Shown here in pieces: positions 24,766 through 33,209 of a stretch of 64,000 nucleotides of DNA (position 1 is its first letter; every line of letters starts with the position of its first letter). Below the pieces are notes generated by a model. It saw only the letters and a list, made by a program, of their open reading frames with translations, did not search any database and had not been told where the DNA came from. Source of the stretch: Nocardia higoensis NBRC 100133 (lineage in GTDB: Bacteria > Actinomycetota > Actinomycetes > Mycobacteriales > Mycobacteriaceae); NCBI RefSeq assembly GCF_000308595.1, contig NZ_BAGA01000139.1, positions 39,191 to 103,190 on the forward strand, given 5' to 3'. Both the position numbers and the translations under genes were made by a program.

Positions 24766-26193
24766 ATGAGTTCGGTACTGGGAGTGTCGGTGGGGGCGAG
24801 CACCGTCCGTCTGGCGCGTCCACACGCCGGAAACTCCGCCGCGAACCTCGATCCGGGCGCTTTCGACATTCAATCTATCCGAGTATCGCCGCCGCAGCGC
24901 GCCGAAGAGTTGGCCGCCGAAGCGGTCGGCGTCGCACTGGCCACCTCGCCGGATATCGTCGCGACCGCCATCACCTACCGCAACGAGCAGCAGGCGCACG
25001 CGCTGCGCGCCGCGATGGCCCGTCAGCAGCTGACCAACTACGAGCTCGTCCCCGAGACCGTCGCGGCGGTGGAGTACGCCCAGGCCACCGGCGACGTGCG
25101 CGGCATCTCCTCCCTGGTGGTCTACGACCTGGGCGGTTCCGGGCTCACCGTGAGCGTGGTCGACGCCCAGACCAGGGAGATCCGCCACACCGAACGCACC
25201 AGCGACATCAGCGGCGACTACCTGGATTCGCTGATCCGCGAACAGCAGATCGCCTCCGGCCGCATCGCCCACCCGCAGGACGAAGCGGGACTGGCCGCGC
25301 TCGACGCGCTGTGCCGGGAAGCCAAGGAACAGCTGTCGTCCAATACCGCGGTGGCGCTGCCCAGTCAGCAGGGACTGGTGCTGCTCACTCAGGAGAACTT
25401 CGAGTCGCTGATCATGCTGGCGATCGAGTCCTCGGCCCGGATGGCCCGGGATGTGATCGTGCGCTCGGACCGACCCGTGCACGGCGTGCTCGCCATCGGC
25501 GGAAGCGCGCGAATCCCGTTGCTGGGCAAGGTGCTCGAGCGGTGGATGGGCGTCTCGGTGATCGTGCCGGAGAGCCCCGAGACCGTCACCGCGCGCGGTG
25601 CGGCGCTGCTGGCCCGTCCGGTGCAGTCCACCCCGGTCGCGCCGGCCGGCATCACCCCCGCCCGCCCGGCGCCCGGGCCCGGCGGCGCCTCGGCACAGGG
25701 ACAGAACGGGCGGGTCGGCGGATTCGACGCCGAACTGTCGCCCGCGTGGTTGTCCTCGGCGCCGAAGAAACGCACCGCCAAGCGCGACGCGAGCATGCCC
25801 GACTGGTTGGCCGCCGCGCCGGCCAACGCCCGCAAGCCCGAGGTCAGTGGCGCGGTGCTCACCGTGAGCGCGCTCATCGTGGTCGCTGCCATCGGGATCG
25901 GTCTCGGCTACGGCCCGCAGGTGCTCGAACGCGACCGCAGCAGCGAAGAGGTCACCTCGATCCCCACCACCACCCCGGCGCGCACCACCACCCTGGAACC
26001 GCAGATCGCCGTGGCACCCGAGACCACCGAGGTCAAGGAGTCGATCGCGGTGGCCCCGCCGCGCGACACCGCTACCGAGCCGCCGCCCACCACGCCCGGC
26101 CCCAACACCTTCGTCGTGCCCGGCCTGCCGCCGATCGTGCTGCCGACGATCCCCCCGGACGCCTTCCCCTTCCCGGCTCCGCCGCAACGCTGA
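24766..26193 (+). CDS. Membrane-anchored Hsp70-like protein (second complete copy)
   Basis: 475 residues. An Hsp70/actin-type nucleotide-binding domain: VLGVSVGASTVRLA at the N-terminus (the usual phosphate-1 aspartate is Ser), VVYDLGGSGLTVSVV near 119, IGGSARIPLLGKVLERW near 244. A cytosolic Ala/Gly linker leads to one transmembrane helix (about 364-386), then a Thr/Pro-rich tail (TTTPARTTTLEP, PPTTPGPN). Same layout as the protein encoded next to iniR, but a different tail and no adjacent regulator. The ATG at 24766 is chosen because the domain begins there; upstream sequence is Arg-rich. Function unknown; such proteins are widespread in actinobacteria, some near cell-wall genes. Confidence 0.78.
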   Translation: MSSVLGVSVGASTVRLARPHAGNSAANLDPGAFDIQSIRVSPPQRAEELAAEAVGVALATSPDIVATAITYRNEQQAHALRAAMARQQLTNYELVPETVAAVEYAQATGDVRGISSLVVYDLGGSGLTVSVVDAQTREIRHTERTSDISGDYLDSLIREQQIASGRIAHPQDEAGLAALDALCREAKEQLSSNTAVALPSQQGLVLLTQENFESLIMLAIESSARMARDVIVRSDRPVHGVLAIGGSARIPLLGKVLERWMGVSVIVPESPETVTARGAALLARPVQSTPVAPAGITPARPAPGPGGASAQGQNGRVGGFDAELSPAWLSSAPKKRTAKRDASMPDWLAAAPANARKPEVSGAVLTVSALIVVAAIGIGLGYGPQVLERDRSSEEVTSIPTTTPARTTTLEPQIAVAPETTEVKESIAVAPPRDTATEPPPTTPGPNTFVVPGLPPIVLPTIPPDAFPFPAPPQR

Positions 26194-26225
26194 GCCCGGA
26201 CTGCCGGGCAGGCGCCGCCTCAGCG

Positions 26226-28124
26226 TCACGGGTATTCCTCGCCGGAATCGCTTCCGCCCCAGGGCTGTCCGTAGGGGCCTGACCGATGCCTGCCTCGCTC
26301 GGATGCGCCGTGCTCGCTGCGCCACCCGTCGGCAGCGCTGTCGTCGGCCTGCCACGGGTCGGCGGACGCGCTGTCCGCTTCCCACGCGGCCGCGGACCTG
26401 TCGCCCGCGTCCCAGCCCCCGGCCGGTCCGTTCGCGACAGGCCAGGCCTGTGCAGTTCTGCGGTCCGCCTGCCACGACTCGACGGGCCTGTCCTGCGCCG
26501 GCCGGCCCTCGCCCGCACCTCCCCCGGTCTGCCGGTGCTCGGACGGCCCTCGTCGGGCAGGCGTTCCCCGGCCCTGCCACCCGCCGGCCGCCCCGCTCTG
26601 CGACGAGCGGCCGCCCATACCCCGCTCCGCGATGGGCCAGTCCCCGGTGCCGGGCCCGGTCGCATGCGTTCCGGCGCTGCGATCCCCCGCCCGGCCACCG
26701 GTCCCGCCCGCTGCCGGGTTGCGCTCGGCGGCCGCGGTCCCGGGCGAACGCCGCCGCGGTCCTCCGCTCGCGGCGGACCGTCCCTCGGCACCGCGTTCGG
26801 GTCGCCGTCGGGCCGGACGCCCCTCGGACTCCTCGGCGGCGCCCCGGCCGTGCCGCGGCCCCGAAGCTGCCACCGCCACTTCGGGTTTCGACTCGGATGA
26901 ACCGAACGGCCGGGCCAGCATCACCGCGATACCGGTGGTCAACGGCACCGACAGCGCGAGCGCGATGCCGCCCACCGAGGAGCGCGCGATCTCGATCGCC
27001 ACGGCGTCACCGACGAACACGTCCCGAATGGAGCGCCCCGCCACGCTGAACAGCAACAGCAGCGGCAGCGCGCCACCGGCGTAGGCGAGCACCAACGTGT
27101 AGACGGTGCTGGCGATGTGGTCACGGCCCACCCGCATGGCGGCAGCGAAGACCTCGCGTCGCGAAGCCTCCTTGTCCAACTCGGCCAGCTCGAAAGCCGC
27201 CGACGCCTGGGTGATGGTGACGTCGTTGAGGACGCCGAGCGAGCCGATGATGAAGCCCGCCAGCAGTAGCCCGGTGATGGAAACGTGCTGGATGTAGGTG
27301 GCGACGTTGGTGTTCTGTTCCTCCGACAGACCGGTCAGCCGCGTCATCTCGATCGCCAGCCAGGACAGCACCGCCGCGAGCACCATCGAAGTGAGGGTGC
27401 CGAGCAGCGCCGAAGAGGTGCGCAGATTCACCCCGTGCGCGAGATAGAGCACGGCATAGAGAATCAGCGAGCCCGCGACCAGCGCGACCGGGATGGCCGG
27501 TTTGCCGTCGAGCAGCGCGGGCAGCAGGAACAGCACCAGCACCGCGAACGCGAATCCCAGGCCGAGCAGCGCCCGTACGCCGCGCCAGCGCGCCACGACG
27601 ATCACCACGATCACGAAGACCAGCGCGATCAATGCCAGCGGGAAGCCGCGCGCGTAGTCGTCGAAGGAGTACATCGGCGTGCCGTAGGGATCGGTCTGGC
27701 GCACGATGCGGATCTCGTCACCGCTCACCAGCGATGGCTGGCCGGGGCCGGGCGAGAGCTCGAGCAAAGTCCGGTTGCCCGCGTGCGGTCCGGATTCGAT
27801 GTCGATGAGCACGCGTTCGCACTCGTAGTTGGTGTTGCGCGGCGCTTCCGGCTTGTCGGCGAACACTTTGCCGATGGAAGGACTGCCGCACGCGCCGATA
27901 TCCGCGGCGATCACCGTGCCCGCTTCGGTCTCCACCGCCCCGCCGCCCGCCGTCTGCATCGGCAGCGGGATCTCGATGTTCTGCCGGTCGGGCCAGAGCA
28001 CGACGGCGGCCACCAGGGTGAGCGCGCCGATCACGGTGAGCAGCCCGATCACGACCCGGGCCGCGGTCGCGCCGATCGCGATCGGTCCGGAATGGTCGTG
28101 ATGGTGGTGATGGTGGTCGCTCAC
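26226..28124 (-). CDS. YibE/F-family polytopic membrane protein with His-rich N-terminus and disordered tail
   Basis: 632 residues from a GTG at 28124 with AGGAG five bases upstream; an ATG 13 codons earlier lacks such a site. After V-S-D come six consecutive histidines, Asp and His, then a transmembrane helix, an extracytoplasmic domain (about 40-155, with two cysteines) and seven or so helices with the YibE/F core (SLGVLNDVTITQASAAFELA). The family is predicted to transport, with unknown substrate. About 200 residues at the C-terminus are Arg/Gly/Ala/Trp-rich and repetitive (WQADDSAADGWRSEH), probably disordered and cytosolic. The histidine cluster suggests metal binding. The convergent Hsp70-like gene ends 32 bp away. 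Confidence 0.82.
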   Translation of the reverse strand: MSDHHHHHHDHSGPIAIGATAARVVIGLLTVIGALTLVAAVVLWPDRQNIEIPLPMQTAGGGAVETEAGTVIAADIGACGSPSIGKVFADKPEAPRNTNYECERVLIDIESGPHAGNRTLLELSPGPGQPSLVSGDEIRIVRQTDPYGTPMYSFDDYARGFPLALIALVFVIVVIVVARWRGVRALLGLGFAFAVLVLFLLPALLDGKPAIPVALVAGSLILYAVLYLAHGVNLRTSSALLGTLTSMVLAAVLSWLAIEMTRLTGLSEEQNTNVATYIQHVSITGLLLAGFIIGSLGVLNDVTITQASAAFELAELDKEASRREVFAAAMRVGRDHIASTVYTLVLAYAGGALPLLLLFSVAGRSIRDVFVGDAVAIEIARSSVGGIALALSVPLTTGIAVMLARPFGSSESKPEVAVAASGPRHGRGAAEESEGRPARRRPERGAEGRSAASGGPRRRSPGTAAAERNPAAGGTGGRAGDRSAGTHATGPGTGDWPIAERGMGGRSSQSGAAGGWQGRGTPARRGPSEHRQTGGGAGEGRPAQDRPVESWQADRRTAQAWPVANGPAGGWDAGDRSAAAWEADSASADPWQADDSAADGWRSEHGASERGRHRSGPYGQPWGGSDSGEEYP

Positions 28125-28555
28125 CGGGCTCCTGACTGTCCGTCGTGTCCCGGGTGCCGTCACCGGACACGGAAACGGCGGCGACCGGGAAGCTAGGCGA
28201 TGCCGAGCTTAGAGGATGCGCTGTTCACGATGACATTCTCCGAAACAACGAAGACGTTCTCCGGAACAACACGGAGGGTGAACGCAGAAGTCGGGAAGGG
28301 GGCGGCGGAGAGCAGGGGGATGTCTCCGCCGCCCGCAGGGTCGGCGGCCCAGGGGGGTAGGCGGCCGGAACCCGAGGTCCAGGTTGCCCAGGGGGGGTAG
28401 GCAACCCGACCGGGCACTTGATGTGCCGAGAGCAACTGTACACAAAACTTCGTGTTTTGCGCTAGCCGATCTTCAAAACTCGCCGATATCCGGACATCAA
28501 GTATGTTTTAGGCCCGTAAGCGGGGCGATTTTGCGCCGATCGCCCCTGCTCACCG
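28125..28555. other. Intergenic region upstream of the YibE/F gene, with a direct repeat
   Basis: No convincing gene. ATTCTCCGAAACAAC (28235-28249) and GTTCTCCGGAACAAC (28256-28270) repeat with a 21-bp period, two helical turns, about 110-145 bases upstream of the YibE/F start; a regulator could bind both on one DNA face. G-runs occur around 28310-28400 and a small CAAAAC/GTTTTG hairpin near 28443-28459. Short open frames crossing here have no support. Confidence 0.4.
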
Positions 28556-29809
28556 TTATTGCCGGTAGCTCGCCAGGAAGTTGCCGAACCGCTCGATCGC
28601 CACCGCCAGATCCCGGGCCCACGGCAGCGTCACGATGCGCAGATGATCGTGGTGCGGCCAGTTGAAGCCGGTGCCCTGCACCATCAGGATCTTCTCCTGC
28701 AGAAGCAGATCCAGAACGAGCTTCGCGTCGTCGTGGATCTCGTAGACATTCGGGTCCAGCCGGGGGAAGGCGTAGAGCGCGCCCTTCGGCTTCACGCACG
28801 ACACCCCGGGGATCATGTTCAACCGCTCCCAGGCCACATCGCGCTGTTCGAGCAGTCGCCCGCCGGGCAGGATCAGATCCTCGATGCTCTGGTAGCCGCC
28901 GAGCGCGACCTGAATCGCGTGCTGTGCGGGCACATTCGGGCACAACCGGGATGTCGCCAGCAGGTCGACGCCCTCCAGGAACCCGCTCGCGTGTTCCTTG
29001 GGGCCGGTGATGACCATCCAGCCCGAGCGGTAGCCCGCGACCCGGTAGGCCTTGGACAGGCCGTTGAAGGTCAGGCACAGCAGATCCGGCGCGAGCGTGG
29101 CCAGCGAGGTGTGCTTGGCGTCGTCGTAGAGGATCTTGTCGTAGATCTCGTCGGCCAGCAGCAGCAGCCGATACTTGCGCGCCAGGTCGACGATCTGCTG
29201 CAGCACCTCCGCCGAGTACACCGCGCCCGTCGGATTGTTCGGGTTGATGACCAGCAGCGCCTTGGTCTTGTCGGTGATCTTGGCTTCGATGTCGGCGATG
29301 TCGGGCTGCCAGCCGTTGGACTCGTCGCACAGGTAGTGCACCGGCGTGCCACCGGCCAGGCTGGTCATCGCCGTCCACAGCGGGTAGTCCGGGGCCGGGA
29401 TCAGCACCTCGTCGCCGTTGTCCAGCAGTGCCTGCATGGTCAGCGTGATCAGCTCGGAGACGCCGTTGCCCAGGTAGACATCATCGACATCCACCTGGGG
29501 AAAGCCGGGGACCAGCTCATAGCGGGTGACGATCGCCCGCCGCGCGGACTGGATGCCCTTGGACTCGGAGTAGCCCTGCGCGTGCGGAAGCGCGGCGATC
29601 ATGTCGCGCATGATCACATCGGGGGCGTCGAACCCGAAAGGCGCGGGATTGCCGATGTTGAGCTTGAGGATGCGATGGCCCTCCGCCTCCAGCCGTGCCG
29701 CGTGTGCGTGTACCGGTCCACGGATCTCGTAGACGACGTTCTGCAGCTTGGTGGACTGCTCGAGCACACGCGGCGGGTGATGCGGTAGATGAGGACTCAC
29801 CTGTCCCAT
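28556..29809 (-). CDS. aspC: Aspartate/alanine aminotransferase (class I, PLP), AspC/Rv0337c type
   Basis: 417 residues, nearly collinear with Mtb AspC (Rv0337c). Class I aminotransferase blocks: LNIGNPAPFGFDAPDVIMRD at the N-terminus, NPNNPTGAVYS, LLADEIYDKILYDDAKH and the PLP-binding lysine in TFNGLSKAYRVAGYR near residue 254; WPHHDHLRIVTLP near the end carries the arginine that holds the substrate carboxylate. The enzyme transfers amino groups between aspartate or alanine and 2-oxoglutarate. The ATG at 29809 gives a normal length; an in-frame GTG nine bases downstream has a slightly better ribosome site. Confidence 0.92.
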   Translation of the reverse strand: MGQVSPHLPHHPPRVLEQSTKLQNVVYEIRGPVHAHAARLEAEGHRILKLNIGNPAPFGFDAPDVIMRDMIAALPHAQGYSESKGIQSARRAIVTRYELVPGFPQVDVDDVYLGNGVSELITLTMQALLDNGDEVLIPAPDYPLWTAMTSLAGGTPVHYLCDESNGWQPDIADIEAKITDKTKALLVINPNNPTGAVYSAEVLQQIVDLARKYRLLLLADEIYDKILYDDAKHTSLATLAPDLLCLTFNGLSKAYRVAGYRSGWMVITGPKEHASGFLEGVDLLATSRLCPNVPAQHAIQVALGGYQSIEDLILPGGRLLEQRDVAWERLNMIPGVSCVKPKGALYAFPRLDPNVYEIHDDAKLVLDLLLQEKILMVQGTGFNWPHHDHLRIVTLPWARDLAVAIERFGNFLASYRQ

Positions 29810-29860
29810 GGTGCCACCACGGGCAAACCGATTATTTGCCGCGTCGGTCGGGGCCGCGAT

Positions 29861-31255
29861 TCACGCGCCGATCGAATGGCCGCCGGCCGAGATGCCCTTG
29901 GCCGAGGGCGCGGCACAGAACTCCTCGATGCGTTCGTCGAGCTCACGGGCTCGCGCCGAGTCGCGGAAGCGCGGCGCGGCGATCCGGCGCCGCACCCCGG
30001 CCAGTCGTTCCGGAAGCTGGGCGATCCGCCGGTCCTGGTCCAGGACCAGCACGGGGGCAAGCACTTCGGCCGCGCCGTCGAGGCTGCCGTTGATCAGATG
30101 CGCGGCGGCATTGTCCACCCGGGTCAGCGCCTCCGCGCCGTAGGAGCGCTTCTCCAGCGGACCGCTCGCGTACAGCTCGATCGCCCGGCTGGTCGCGGCC
30201 AGCGCCTGCTCGGCCTGACCGAGGTGGATGTAGGTGGCGCCCGCGTAGTACTGGGCCTTGGCGTCGGGGAAGCCGAACACCCCGCCGATCTCGTCGTGCA
30301 GGTCGTCGGCGGCGCCGTGCGTGCTCGCCTCGTCGGCGGCCCGCACGCAGCGATCGGTGTCGGCGGCATTGCCCAGCGTCGCCCACATCCTGGCCTCGAT
30401 ATTGAACAGCCGCACCCGCGCCGTCGCGGATTCGGCGTATTCCTGGCCGCTCTGGGCCAGCAGCACGGCTCGGCGCGGACGCTGCGAGCGGCATTCGATC
30501 AGCGCGTGCATCCCGCGCGTCCAGGCCCGCAACCCGTTGTGGTCGCAGAGCTCGGCGTAGGCCCAGGCGGCCCTGACCTGTTCGGCGGCGGCGTCGAGGT
30601 AGCCGAGGTCGGTGCTGGCGTTGGCGAGCAGACCGGTCAGCGTGCCCGCCAGCAGGTACAGATGCCGGGTGTCGGCGGGCCGCTGATGGCCCTCCAGCAG
30701 CCGGTAGACGCGGCGGCGCACGCGCAGCATCTCGACGGTCATCGGCACCGGCGGTATGTGCACGTAGTCGTTGGCGATCCGCACGACATCCGCGTCGAGC
30801 TGCTCCAACGTGGTGGCACCGACATTGGTGCTCTCGGCCCGGCCGACGTGATCGCTGGCCTCGTGGGCAGCCGCCATGATCAGATCCCTCTCCGAAATCG
30901 ACGCCAACGCATCACTTCTGATCGCACCGGAGCCGATGAAGGCCAGCAGATCCGCGTCGCTCGCACTACCGGACGGCCTCGCGGGAGCCGTCCCCGTGTC
31001 GGCCGCGGTCCCTCGATCGAGCAACGGCTGATCGATGAGGGCCGCGAACCGCGCCCGCACAACTTCGTCGGACCTGGCCAGGGAAGTGTCCAGGGCGGCT
31101 TGGTTCACCGGACGCGGATGCACCCGGCTACCCCCCGCCTCCCATTTGGATACGAGCCTCTCGTGCACACCGAGATGTGCGGCGAACTCCCGAATGCTCA
31201 TCCGCTTGGCATCGCGAAGGGCCCGGGTCTCTCTCCCTGACCACTGCCGGACCAC
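29861..31255 (-). CDS. XRE-family regulator with C-terminal TPR-like repeats
   Basis: 464 residues from a GTG at 31255 with GGAAGGG nine bases upstream. A helix-turn-helix of the XRE type lies at the start (MSIREFAAHLGVHERLVSKW), followed after a low-complexity linker by about 300 residues of helical TPR-like repeats (YLDAAAEQVRAAWAYAELCD, AQYYAGATYIHLGQAEQALA). Such actinobacterial regulators sense a ligand or partner through the repeats; target unknown. It is 51 bp from aspC in the same direction and could be co-transcribed with it. The architecture resembles the regulator at 39780 but the sequences are not close. Confidence 0.8.
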   Translation of the reverse strand: MVRQWSGRETRALRDAKRMSIREFAAHLGVHERLVSKWEAGGSRVHPRPVNQAALDTSLARSDEVVRARFAALIDQPLLDRGTAADTGTAPARPSGSASDADLLAFIGSGAIRSDALASISERDLIMAAAHEASDHVGRAESTNVGATTLEQLDADVVRIANDYVHIPPVPMTVEMLRVRRRVYRLLEGHQRPADTRHLYLLAGTLTGLLANASTDLGYLDAAAEQVRAAWAYAELCDHNGLRAWTRGMHALIECRSQRPRRAVLLAQSGQEYAESATARVRLFNIEARMWATLGNAADTDRCVRAADEASTHGAADDLHDEIGGVFGFPDAKAQYYAGATYIHLGQAEQALAATSRAIELYASGPLEKRSYGAEALTRVDNAAAHLINGSLDGAAEVLAPVLVLDQDRRIAQLPERLAGVRRRIAAPRFRDSARARELDERIEEFCAAPSAKGISAGGHSIGA

Positions 31256-31682
31256 GATGACATCCCTTCCCCGACCGAACTCCCTTATCAGAGTACGTTT
31301 CCGGATGTGTCCCCGGCCACAGTCAATTCGGCAAAGGCACAGAGGGCAGTGCGGGGGCAGCAGAAGGTGAGCGTGGCGAACTCCCCCTCACGCGGCGTGT
31401 CGGGGCACTCTCGAAGGGTGTGGCGATGTCGCCGCTCGGGCCGCGTGATCCGCCGGGACGGGTGCTCCCGGAGCGGGTTTCGCGCGCGGGCGGCGAGCTC
31501 CCGCCGAATCGTCGGGGAAGCGGCGGGAGTGCGGTGGCGGGGACCGGAAGTGCGCCGCCGGTCCCCGCCATCCGCGGGTAGCGGCGTAACCGATTGTCGC
31601 GCAACAGCGCTCACGCAATGCGCTGCCACACAAACTCGATTCGACGACATCGCATTCCCGGCAGACACCGGGCGCTACCGGC
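31256..31682. other. Intergenic stretch between dcd and the XRE/TPR regulator
   Basis: No supported gene. It carries the dcd terminator (31536-31569) and, near the right end of the regulator gene, the regulator's promoter region with GATAAGGGAG read leftward. The open frames here have poor composition. Confidence 0.45.
31536..31569 (-). terminator. Hairpin downstream of dcd
   Basis: GGCGGGGACCGG (31536-31547) and its perfect complement CCGGTCCCCGCC (31558-31569) around a 10-base loop, about 115 bases after the dcd stop. No T run follows. Confidence 0.5.
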
Positions 31683-32282
31683 TCAGCGCGCTTCCACCGC
31701 GTCGATCGCGTCGGTCGGCAGCGGGAAGTTGAGATACGAGCGCGACGGCGTCGGCCCACGCTGGCCCTGATACTTCGAGCCCGCGGCCGCGCTGCCGTAG
31801 GGATGCTCGGCGGGGCTGCTCAGCCGGAACAGGCACAGCTGGCCGATCTTCATCCCCGGCCACAGCGTGATCGGCAGGTTCGCCACGTTCGACAGTTCCA
31901 GCGTGATGTGACCGCTGAAGCCCGGATCGATGAATCCCGCGGTCGAGTGCGTCAGCAGCCCGAGCCTGCCCAGGCTGGACTTGCCCTCCAGCCGACCGGC
32001 CAGGTCGTCGGGCAGGGTGCAGACCTCCAGCGTCGACCCGAGCACGAACTCGCCCGGATGCAGCACGAACGGCTCGCCCTCGCCCGGTTCCACCAGGCTG
32101 GTCAGCTCGTCCTGGCGCTGAGCCGGGTCGATGTGGGTGTAGCGGGAGTTGTCGAAGACCCGGAACATGCGGTCCAGCCGGACGTCGATGCTGGACGGCT
32201 GGATCAGGTTCTCCAGCAGCGGCTCGACCCCGAGACGCCCAGCGGCGATCTCCGCACGGATGTCACGATCGGAAAGCAGCAC
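31683..32282 (-). CDS. dcd: Bifunctional dCTP deaminase/dUTPase
   Basis: 199 residues starting MLLSDRDIRAEIAAGRLG from a GTG. Near-identical to the mycobacterial Dcd pattern: QPSSIDVRLDRMFRVFDNSR, LHPGEFVLGSTLEV, LEGKSSLGRLGLL, STAGFIDPGFSGHITLEL with the catalytic glutamate, and SKYQGQRGPTPSRSYLNF at the C-terminus. It converts dCTP to dUMP for dTMP synthesis; in actinobacteria the one enzyme both deaminates and removes pyrophosphate. TAGGCT ends six bases before the GTG, so the message is probably leaderless. Confidence 0.96.
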   Translation of the reverse strand: MLLSDRDIRAEIAAGRLGVEPLLENLIQPSSIDVRLDRMFRVFDNSRYTHIDPAQRQDELTSLVEPGEGEPFVLHPGEFVLGSTLEVCTLPDDLAGRLEGKSSLGRLGLLTHSTAGFIDPGFSGHITLELSNVANLPITLWPGMKIGQLCLFRLSSPAEHPYGSAAAGSKYQGQRGPTPSRSYLNFPLPTDAIDAVEAR

Positions 32283-32288
32283 GCCATG

Positions 32289-32294
32289 AGCCTA
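32289..32294 (-). promoter_or_regulatory. -10 box of the leaderless dcd transcript
   Basis: TAGGCT on the minus strand, followed by CATGGC and then the GTG start; spacing fits transcription starting on the start codon. No clear -35 box. Confidence 0.55.
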
Positions 32295-32382
32295 GCGCTC
32301 GCTTGCATTCGGTCATCACGCCCACGGTGACAAGCCGCGACAGATAACCTCTCGTTGACACATTACGGAAGGACCTCCCACA

Positions 32383-33156
32383 ATGACCGACGCCTCACCG
32401 TTCGACCTCACCGGTCACGTCTCCGTCATCACCGGCGGCAATTCCGGCATCGGCCTCGGCTACGCCCGCGGCCTGGCTCGCGCGGGCGCGGACGTGTGCA
32501 TCGTCGGCCGCAATGTCGAACGCAACGAGGCCGCGGCCGAAGAACTGAGCGAGTTCGGCCACCGCGTGCTGACCCTGGCCTGCGATGTCGCCGACGAACA
32601 GCAGGTCGCCGACACCATCGGCCGGGCCGCCGCCGAACTGGGCCGCATCGACTCCTGCTTCGTCAACGCGGGCGTCCCGCAGGGCACCGTCTCCTTCCTG
32701 GAGACCGACCTGGCCGAATTCCGCCGCGTCACCTCCGTCAACCTCGACGCCGCCTTCGTCACCCTGCGCGAAGCCGCCAAGGTGATGGTCGCCCAGGGCG
32801 AGGGCGGCAGCCTGGTCGCCACCGCGAGCCTCGTCGCCAAGCAGGGCGCCCCTCGCGGCCAGTCCTACGCCGCCAGCAAGGCGGGCATCATCGCCGTGGT
32901 GAACTCCATCGCCGTCGAGCTCGCCAAGCACGGTATCCGCGCCAACTCGGTGCTGCCCGGCTGGGTGGAGACCCCGATGACCGAGGACCTCTTCAACTGG
33001 GACCGCTTCCGCGACCGCGTCCTGCCCCGCATGCCCGTCGGCCGCTGGGGCCGCGCCGAGGACTTCGAATCGGTGGCCGTCTACCTGGCGAGCCCCGCCA
33101 GCGCCTTCCACACCGGCGACTCGCTGCTCATCGACGGCGGCTACAGCAAGTTCTGA
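32383..33156 (+). CDS. Short-chain dehydrogenase/reductase
   Basis: 257 residues, classical SDR length. Cofactor motif TGGNSGIGLGYARGLARAG (about 18-36) with an arginine/asparagine after the second strand (VGRNVERN), which favours NADP(H); NAG at the fourth strand (FVNAGVP); catalytic Tyr-162 and Lys-166 in SYAASKAG; and the C-terminal DGGYSKF typical of glucose/ribitol- or oxoacyl-type SDRs. Substrate cannot be told. AAGGACCTCCCACA precedes the ATG. The phosphatase gene starts 53 bp downstream in the same direction and may share the transcript. Confidence 0.9.
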   Translation: MTDASPFDLTGHVSVITGGNSGIGLGYARGLARAGADVCIVGRNVERNEAAAEELSEFGHRVLTLACDVADEQQVADTIGRAAAELGRIDSCFVNAGVPQGTVSFLETDLAEFRRVTSVNLDAAFVTLREAAKVMVAQGEGGSLVATASLVAKQGAPRGQSYAASKAGIIAVVNSIAVELAKHGIRANSVLPGWVETPMTEDLFNWDRFRDRVLPRMPVGRWGRAEDFESVAVYLASPASAFHTGDSLLIDGGYSKF

Positions 33157-33209
33157 CCCGGCCGGTATCCCCGGGCCGGTTCCCGGCTCGGGGATGCCAA
33201 GGTGGACAG

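Noticed and set aside
28200..28445. Short frames over the 21-bp repeat
   Set aside because: No ribosome site and different frames on both strands give unrelated low-complexity peptides; the repeat itself better fits a regulatory site.
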